37,279 nt of DNA from Priapulus caudatus. Its lineage: Eukaryota > Priapulida > Priapulimorpha > Priapulimorphida > Priapulidae. Under the pieces are notes generated by a model. The model saw only the letters and a list, made by a program, of their open reading frames with translations, had not been told where the DNA came from and did not search any database. The DNA lies in contig NW_014577900.1 of the NCBI RefSeq assembly GCF_000485595.1, forward strand, positions 3,267 to 40,545, in the 5' to 3' direction. A program made the translations under genes and the position numbers. Each line of letters starts with the position of its first letter. Positions within the stretch are counted from its first letter, which is position 1. Shown here piece by piece: positions 30,052-37,279 of this stretch.

Positions 30052-30747
30052 TCAAGAGCATATAAAGAAGGAGAGCGTACAATGGTGAAATGCTGAAACC
30101 ATGTTGCAGTATTAGTCGAATTAATAAACTTTCCCCGTTTTATTTTGATGATTCTTTGCACTATTATTGATCAGCTGTCCTACCTTGTTAATTTAAAACA
30201 ACCCGCATGTCGCTACGATGCCCCTACGCTGAGATAATGAGCGGTGAAAATCTGGTATTTTCGCCGAAAACCGACACGAGATCAGTGTTTACTGCGACTG
30301 TCTCTCGCTTTGAGATAACTTCGGGGAAACCTCGCGTGTTTCCGTCAATGATTGACAAATGGAATGAATGACATTGTTATTGATTGCCATAGTGATGACC
30401 CCCACCTGTGCCCACCTCACGCTGGATGTATAGTAATCTCTGTAGTAATGACGTGAGTCAGCGCTACCATGGCGCTACACAGCGGCGACCGGAAGCAGTA
30501 CTCTGGCCACAAAGCGAGAGTCAGTCGCAGTAAACACTGATCTCGAGTCGGTTTTCGGCGAAAATACCGGATTTCCACCGCTCATTATCTCAGCGTAGGA
30601 GCATCGTAGGTACAAGCGGTTTGTTTTATATTACTAAGGTAAGACAGCTGATCAATAATACTGGGCAAAATTTCTTAATTCGACTAATAATGCAACATGG
30701 TTTCACCATTTCACCGTTTTACGCTCTCCTTCTTTATACGCTCTTGG
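30052..30747. mobile_element. Long-TIR foldback element, ~250-bp arms
   Basis: Left arm 30052-30312 and right arm about 30511-30747 are inverted copies with scattered differences, starting (T/C)CAAGAGC(A/G)TATAAAGAAGG. TATTA flanks both ends. The ~200-bp centre has no open frame. A non-autonomous foldback-type DNA transposon; superfamily unassigned. Confidence 0.85.
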
Positions 30748-31470
30748 TATTATGAATTATCTGTTGGATAGTCATGAAAAAAAGTGGTAAAGCTATCAAT
30801 TGGCTAAATTAATTATTGCTAATCGAGAATTTTATTTCATAGTGCATAGCACACGTTACACAATATACAAATGTAGGAAAAGTTTCGAAACGATGCAAAA
30901 AGTTAGCAGTCGTTTTACTTTAGTAATACATACTGATTACAGATTTTCACATTGCATAAGACTGACTTCTATAACGTTTGTTACAGCGTATAGGAATTTT
31001 ATGCATAAAATTCTGATATAAATGTTACCTTACATACTTGCATTGATGCTGCACTTATATGTTGTGCTCTGATGCTTAAATATTTGTTGTGGCTAGCAAG
31101 CTTGTGTATTAAAGTCAATTGGTATCATGTTATATGAGATTTGAAATTATTTCATTATTTAGCCGACTAGTGTCATATAGATTTCTTAAAAGGAAGATTA
31201 TACTACGGTAATTTTGAGAAATTAAGTTGCACATCTCCACAACAGAATGAGGAAAGAATGGCTGACACCGGAGAAAATCGGATGCATAGTCGGTCGCATG
31301 TTGCTATGCAGGATACCAAATACGAAAAACACTGTCTCAATATCAACACAAACCATCTTTATCACATGAGAGAACAGGCCTAAGTGTGTGTGTGTGTACA
31401 GCAAGGGGGGGGGGGGTACGGCTTAAGATTAGTGAATGGTGTTACTTCTGTTATCTGCACCACATTTCTA
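30748..31470. other. No gene seen
   Basis: AT-rich intergenic sequence. A short GT run and a G run lie near 31386-31414. The short frames have no recognisable content. Confidence 0.5.
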
Positions 31471-31474
31471 ACGT

Positions 31475-31984
31475 TTGCTATTACACATACCTCAAGTAAC
31501 AAATACATCTAATAGAGACTTTCTTTGCGCCACCACTCTGCGTTACCTACTCTCTTTGCATAAAGAACAGCGATCAGTATACGCAAAAAGTAATAGCAAT
31601 CCAAAATATAAAAGGCAGCCAAAACCAGAAAGTAGCCTCGTAAATATACTATTAATAGTCTTCAAAGTATATTATGATATCGAAGAAGGAAAGAGACAAG
31701 TTGATCAAATAGACAGATCAACGCTACAGATAACATTAGAAAAAACCTCAAATTTGCAATTTACTAAAGCAGAAGGGAGAGAATTCCAACGCGGGATGAC
31801 AGACACAAAGAAGCTAAACTGGGATTCTCAGAAGACGGCACATGTCGAAACCAATGATAACGCTCAGATGATCGAGTGCAATGAACACGCTTCATCAAGC
31901 AAGATGGAATGCTCATCCCGGGGGGGGGGATGGCACTCCCTACAAAATATGGTAGGTGTGTGCCACTTGAAAGATGGAAACTAG
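31475..31984 (+). other. Unrecognised 169-codon open frame
   Basis: The longest uninterrupted frame outside simple repeats and the two genes. Lys/Glu/Ser/Thr-rich middle (DIEEGKRQVDQIDRSTLQIT) with no domain I recognise and no clear splice or promoter context. Its end runs through a poly-G word into a region of repeated elements, which argues against a real gene. Could be a transposon remnant or chance. Confidence 0.2.
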
Positions 31985-32110
31985 GGTTTGCTGGATTTCA
32001 AGCATGATGCTCCAGAGCTGGACATGTTTGCAAGAAGTGGTATCCGGAACTGGACATGTTGGCAAGAGGGGGTCTCCGGAACTGGCCATGTTTGCAAGAG
32101 AACTCTACAA
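31985..32110. repeat. ~42-bp tandem units with CCGGAACTGG(A/C)CATGTT
   Basis: Three degenerate units sharing GGACATGTT(T/G)GCAAGA and CCGGAACTGG. Related GGTCTCCGGAAC words recur near 32551. Confidence 0.6.
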
Positions 32111-32639
32111 CTCCAAAACTAGGATTTGCTTAAAAAAGAAGTCTCCAAAATTAACTGCTCCTATACAAATACACAGTGCTAGCGCAGCCTACACACGTCA
32201 GTGTATGTGGGACTGTCGTGACTGTGCACCGTGAGCGATCGACAATCTCAAGCGCTCACCAGCCATGGTACGGTATATATAATTATAGTGTAATATGTAC
32301 TGTGAGTGCGGCGCTGTCGCGGTATGTGTCCCGTGCACGTATGTTTCACTGCTTTTTGTTGTTTTTTGTCTTTTTTGTTGAAAAAAGTAATAAAATAAGA
32401 AAAGGCAGTAACATGTACACACTCTGCGACCATGGCAGCACTACGGCATACCAGGCCTTGGGGTATTGGAACGGGACCGGAATCCCCGAAATACAGAAAA
32501 TTTGCCAAGGGACCAATTAAATCATCAATGAGAATTCATGCCATCATTCATGGGTCTCCGGAACAGAAAAAAGTAGGACCTATGCTCCGGGACGGGAAAT
32601 ATGTGAAAAAGGGGGTCCCGGTATGGGAAATTTGGAGGT

Positions 32640-33180
32640 GAAAATGGAGGTTATAACACATGCGGCTAAACAGAGGAATTGCTGCGACCTGTAATGGAAA
32701 GATAAAAATAGAATTCGTGCCGTTTCTCAGGACTGTCAGTATTAGATATCTCACTGACTGTACTAGCTTACATTATAGTTTATTTTCAAAAGATTACAAC
32801 GTTTGCACTCTTTATAGAGGATTTTCCGAATATTTGCAAACTTTCGCGAAAAGTTTCTTGTTCAAGTAGCGTTCGTGTTGTATTCGGAGCAATTCCTCCA
32901 TATACAGTTTAGCCGCTGAATGGCAACATCACTCCAACCACTGATTAACTCAAAAACATCAGCTGATGTTACGTTTTGACACAGGAAGCCCGGCATATGG
33001 GAAGGGGGAGGGAAGAAGAGAAAAAGAAGAGAGATGGGCACTAGGTTTTGCTATCAATCGAGTTGTATATGTGTGTCATATCTTGTCAGACTTGAGAAAC
33101 GTCACGAATTCTATATTTATCTCCCAATCACAGGTCGGAGCAATTCCTCTGTTTATCCGCATGTGTAACCGCGGTTCCCC
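32640..33180. repeat. Inverted repeat with ~105-bp arms
   Basis: The arm at about 32648-32755 (CACATGCGGCTAAACAGAGG; AATAGAATTCGTGCCGTTTC) matches the inverse of about 33070-33175. A shorter related piece (GGAGCAATTCCTC) sits near 32887. Probably another foldback element. Confidence 0.75.
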
Positions 33181-33302
33181 CCTCCCGGGTGCTCATCAAG
33201 CAAGAGGGAATGCAAACAACCTGAAAGCACGTTAGCAACCTTCATGTATCTTGTATAGACCTTGTATCTTAGGTCCCTCTCGTCTTTCACAAGGCACTCT
33301 AA

Positions 33303-33521
33303 AGGCCTATTTACACGATGCGTCCTAGACATACGTCTAGGACGTACGTCCACACTGCACCGTGTATGACAATGCAAATGTATGACCCTTGCGATATCGG
33401 ATGCACAGGACGGATGTTCTAATTTCTTCCAACATTGCGTTTGCATTGTCATACACGGTGTACGTTCTAGACGTACGTACGTCTAGGACGTACGTATAGG
33501 ACGCATCGTGTAAATAGGCCT
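33303..33521. mobile_element. PIF/Harbinger-type MITE, 219 bp
   Basis: Inverted ends AGGCCTATTTACACGATGCG with TAA on both sides (33300-33302 and 33522-33524). A 3-bp TWA duplication and GGCC...TTTACAC ends fit PIF/Harbinger. Inner ACGTACGTC repeats also mirror each other. Confidence 0.83.
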
Positions 33522-33623
33522 TAATGCAGGTGCGGGGATTATCTAAAGAAACAGGAAATTATGTCTACCTCCAGTTCTTTAGATATTAATACTTCGAATT
33601 GACAATATCTTTTGTACGTGCTT

Positions 33624-33680
33624 AGCTCTAGTACTATATAGCCCGCGTACAGTTGCCGCAGGGCTATAGAACATTCTAAT
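33624..33680. mobile_element. Degraded copy of the 64-67-bp hairpin MITE
   Basis: Begins TAGCTCTAGTACTATATAGC, then CCGCGTACAGTTGCCGC and GGGCTATAGAAC. The right arm has decayed and no duplication remains. Confidence 0.7.
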
Positions 33681-34120
33681 ACGAATGCTAGGGACCAGCC
33701 CGCTGACAGCCCATAGAAGTTCATAAATCGAATGTTCGTTCACAAGAAATACTGCAAGCAGACCATTTCAACGATAGTTAGAGGTTAAATTTTAGTTGGA
33801 GATATAACGTAATTAAGACATAGTCACTTCGGATAAGAGGCATTAATTGCCTACCACAGACGTTTTAACTTTTATAGCTGCGAGTAACCGTAAATAAGTT
33901 GGTCCCGAGCACAGGCACTTGAAGCGTTTCAATAAAATATAATGCTAACAAAATACGAAATCCATAAACTACCAAATTCTTAATGTTTCTATACTCTCTT
34001 TCACCTATTATTGCCGACAGTTTCCTGTAAATTCTGTCCAAATCCTACGTCCAACATACGCTGCCGGCGGCCATTGCTCTCGCGGCTGCACTGTTGCACG
34101 CTCACACTTATATATATAGG
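33681..34120. other. No gene seen
   Basis: AT-rich intergenic DNA between elements. A CACAGGCACTTG word near 33911 is the inverse of CAAGTGCCTGTGTCTGT, found at about 11066 and 35628. Confidence 0.45.
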
Positions 34121-35014
34121 CAAGAGTAGATAATAACACAAGAGTGAGACACCCGATTCCTGCATTTTTAACCGATTTTTTTCATCAAAATTTGCCACCA
34201 ATAAAGAAGCAAGTGTATACGTTCCTCAGCTAATTATGACCACTAATCACTCACCTTTGTGGTACTGATATTTGTTTACATTTATTTGATAGCGTATTGC
34301 TGTAAATCGTAATCTTGCACGAGCTGAATTCGCACAATTTACAGCTATTGTGTGAGGTGTGAGGTAGACAAAATTTGAAGCTATAGTGGTGCCAATATTT
34401 AGCAACGAACTGTTTCCAAATCATTCGTGCCCCGATAGGGTTGAGAGACAATCTAAATTTTAAATTTTGATCTCGTGAGGAACCGCGAGACACGCTCAGT
34501 TATTGTGATTGCAACACAAGAAATTGACATATTATCTTACATAAGTAATAATACAATAATAACAAAATTCTCTGTAGTAGTTTGCAGTAAGTATCACATT
34601 ACGCACGCTGCAGGTAATCAAGTACATTAAACCCCTATCGGGGCACGAATGATTTGGAAACAGTCCCGTTGCTAAATATTTGGCCGCCACTATAGCCTTC
34701 AATCTTTGTCTTAACACCTCACACAATAGCGGTGAACTGTGCGAATTCAGCTTGTGCAAGATTATGTTTACAGCAATACGCTAGCAAATATCACTGTTTA
34801 GCACGAATATCAGAAATACCACAAAGGTGAGTGATTAGTGGTCATAATAAGCTGAGGAACGTATACACTTGCTTCTTTATTGGTGGCAAATTTTGATGAG
34901 AAAAATCGGTTAAAAATGCGGGATCGCTTCTTTATTGGTGGCAAATTTTGATGAGAAAAATCGGTTAAAAATGCGGGAATCAGGTGTGTTACTCTTGTGT
35001 TATTATCTACTCTT
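34121..35014. mobile_element. Long-TIR foldback element, ~320-390-bp arms
   Basis: Left arm 34121-34440 and right arm 34632-35014 are inverted copies starting CAAGAGTAGATAATAACACA. The right arm has an extra ~55-bp tandem duplication (about 34868-34976, GCTTCTTTATTGGTGGCAAA). No coding frame. Ends resemble those at 30052. Confidence 0.87.
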
Positions 35015-35019
35015 GATAT

Positions 35020-35444
35020 AGCAGGTAGGAAAGCGGGATCGCAAAATTCGCTCGACGCTCGCTTGATTTCACACTTTCACAGCACGAATACACATCCAAC
35101 AGTTTCCATCTTTGTTTCTATGTCAAGAACAGTGTTCACTTGTTAAAAAAACATACTGTCTCTGTTCCTAACCGAGCTGTGTCACGCAAAATCACACAAA
35201 GACTGACGAAATTCTCGCGTTCGCGAACCTACATTTTCACGGAGAGAACATTTCTTGCAGGATTTCACGAGATATCTCTGGAGGGAGTAGGTAAGGACAA
35301 AGGGCAGAGTTATAATTCGAACAAGTAAACATTTATGTACACATAGATACCAAGATGGGAGCTGTTGGATGTGTTTTCGTTCTGTGATTGTGTGAAATGA
35401 AGCGAGCGTCGAGCGAATTTCGCGATCACGCTTTCCTACCTGCT
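35020..35444. mobile_element. MITE/foldback element with ~90-bp inverted ends
   Basis: Arms 35020-35108 and 35352-35444 begin AGCAGGTAGGAAAGCG(G/T)GAT. About 240 bp of unique interior with no significant frame. It abuts the right end of the 34121 element. Confidence 0.85.
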
Positions 35445-35711
35445 CTCTTATTCATGTTGTTTGTCCACGCAGCACAGGGCGGGCGTGCGGTGTACTTGTG
35501 TGTTGCAGATGAGCATTTGGCCGGCATTTACAGGTGATTATAGGCGAAATAGAGTCGAGAAACATTAAGACTTTGCCTTTGGTACATTTCGTGTTTATTT
35601 ACCATTATTTTTTTTTATTGAGACGTTCCAAGTGCCTGTGTCTGTACTATAGCCAATACTGCAATAGGCCTACTAGTACTAATACTATAATTACTATAGC
35701 CGTATAGGTAT

Positions 35712-35778
35712 TAGCTCTAGTAACTATAGCCCGCGTACAGGACCTGCGGCGGAGCGGAGGGCTATAGTACTAGAGCTA
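35712..35778. mobile_element. 67-bp hairpin MITE with perfect 9-bp target duplication
   Basis: Ends TAGCTCTAGTAACTATAGCC and its near-inverse, loop GCGGCGGAGCGGA. TATAGGTAT flanks it exactly (35703-35711 and 35779-35787). Same family as 11451-11514, opposite orientation in the loop. Confidence 0.87.
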
Positions 35779-35789
35779 TATAGGTATAG

Positions 35790-37279
35790 ACTATAGTATA
35801 AATAACAATTCTTTCATATAATCCTTTAGCCCATAAGTTTATCATCTCCATTTTTCATTTTCCAAAACAATGATAACCCCATTAACCTTTCTGTTCCGCG
35901 CGGGATCCAGAATACATCTCAGTCTAATCTTTATGAAGTTACGTTAGCATAATAACGCAAAGATGCAATGGAGGCTGCCATCTTGGACCTGTCTATGTAG
36001 ATAGGTTTCCTATCTTTTGACTTTATCACTTTGCTCACTTTATTTTATATTTACGAAGAGACGAGGAACCCATCTATCGACCGCTGCCACGTGACCTAAA
36101 GCCTGCTGTTTTCGACCCATCACCTATCATAACATGTCAAACTTTATTTCGTCCGGTAGCGTAAAATCAGTCGCTTTCTACCGGTCATACGTGGATACAT
36201 TGGAGAGTTATAACAACCCGTCACGGGTTTCGCCCGGTCATGTATATTCGCAATGGAGTACACCCGGTAACCGATAGTGGCGGGGATTAATTTTATGTGA
36301 TACTAGCTGCGGGTACCCGCCGGCGGGTAAAGCGGCCTCCCAAATTCATATACAAAAAGGGACACGAATAGGACGATTGTTGCGGTTAAAAAGCGACAAT
36401 AACAGTGCAGCCAATTAATATTTAGAATGAGTTACATAAGATAATAAGGCATGGAAAAACGAAAAAGATCTTTACGAGAATTATATAGCAAACCGAACTT
36501 AGAACCCCTGGACCAAATAGAAAGGTGAAAATTGACAAAAATTATTAAAACATGTAGGAATGGTGACTTGTCATTTGAAAGCCTCGGGATAACGAATGTT
36601 TGCGCTTATCTGGTGGGAAATAATTAGAAGTTGCCTGGCGGCCTCCAACTCTTGAAGGCTCACCCACGACAGCTATCCCATTGCCCGAGCCTCGTACATG
36701 AAAAAAGGAATAAGGTACAGTCAGGAGGTATAATGACAATGTTGTCATTATCAGCTGCCATATGAGCTAGATAGAGACAGACGGAGTGCCAACCATGCAC
36801 ATTGAAATGAAAAAGTTCCTAGATGGAAACGGCAATAGCTTTCGAATGGTACATTCAAGCAGGGAGATCGTAACATCTGAACGAAACTCTGAGGCTGATT
36901 GAGTAGTACCGAACGGTGAAAGCGGTGCTGTTGTGTGTTTCCAGTATGGTTCGGTTCACATACCAGCACCGAGAGTGATGGAATGGAGTTTTGCTCGCGT
37001 GGGGCAGCACTGTAACAGTCATGGCTGACATGTGACAGAATGGACGAATGAGGGGTTTTCACGGATTTCGGGATACGTTTGCAGGTTTTTTGCATCCTAG
37101 CGCACATGCCTGGGTAAAGAGATGCCCTGTGAAAATTGCATCACAGACCTGGGCTGGCCGCCTAAGGAGAGACATACATACATACTACATCATACATAGA
37201 ACAGAGAGACATACGAACCAAAATATATTAGATAACAAGGATGCCGATGCCAACGGTGTATTCATCCTCTCACAACAAA
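35790..37279. other. No gene seen
   Basis: Intergenic. 36180-36350 has CCCGTCACGGGTTTCGCCCGG and GCGGGTACCCGCCGGCGGGT words, which look like the end of a dispersed repeat of unknown class. A minus-strand 118-codon frame (36751-37107) shows no domain and is probably chance. Confidence 0.4.

Noticed and set aside
36751-37107. 118-codon minus frame
   Set aside because: No recognisable domain, no splice or promoter context, within ordinary intergenic DNA.

Overview
The window is nuclear DNA from an invertebrate animal. It holds spliced genes with GT-AG introns, an AT-rich background, many miniature DNA transposons and very long simple-sequence arrays. I cannot name the species. Two conserved animal genes can be read in full. 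They lie head to head, with their start codons about 3.9 kb apart.

Left part (1-8.7 kb): a ten-exon minus-strand gene for a GCC1 (GCC88)-like trans-Golgi golgin. It starts at 8630 and stops at 1730, giving about 710 residues of coiled coil that end in a GRIP domain. The stop codon lies inside the first unit of a ten-unit, ~55-bp tandem repeat (about 1236-1785). Each unit carries a motif that matches or nearly matches the CTCF consensus. Introns 6 and 8 contain two TA-flanked miniature elements and a duplicated copy of a splice acceptor.

Middle (8.7-12.5 kb): the divergent intergenic region. It holds a Helitron-like tail, a 64-bp hairpin element with a 9-bp target duplication, and a perfect 53-bp-arm palindrome.

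Right part (12.5-29.6 kb): a seven-exon plus-strand gene for the atypical protein kinase RIOK3 (558 residues), with all RIO kinase motifs intact. Its third intron is about 12 kb, almost all of it between two inverted hAT-like termini (14421 and 26115). Inside are a broken TTF-zinc-finger hAT transposase fragment, two exon-like orphan segments, a 10-N assembly gap, and about 9 kb of minisatellites and microsatellites whose irregular indels suggest unpolished long-read sequence.

Distal part (29.6-37.3 kb): no recognisable gene. It is a cluster of foldback elements with long inverted arms, a PIF/Harbinger-type miniature element, and further copies of the 64-67-bp hairpin family.

The two genes have no known shared pathway: GCC1 tethers at the trans-Golgi, and RIOK3 acts in cytoplasmic pre-40S maturation and innate signalling. 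No prokaryotic system, CRISPR array or RNA gene was found.
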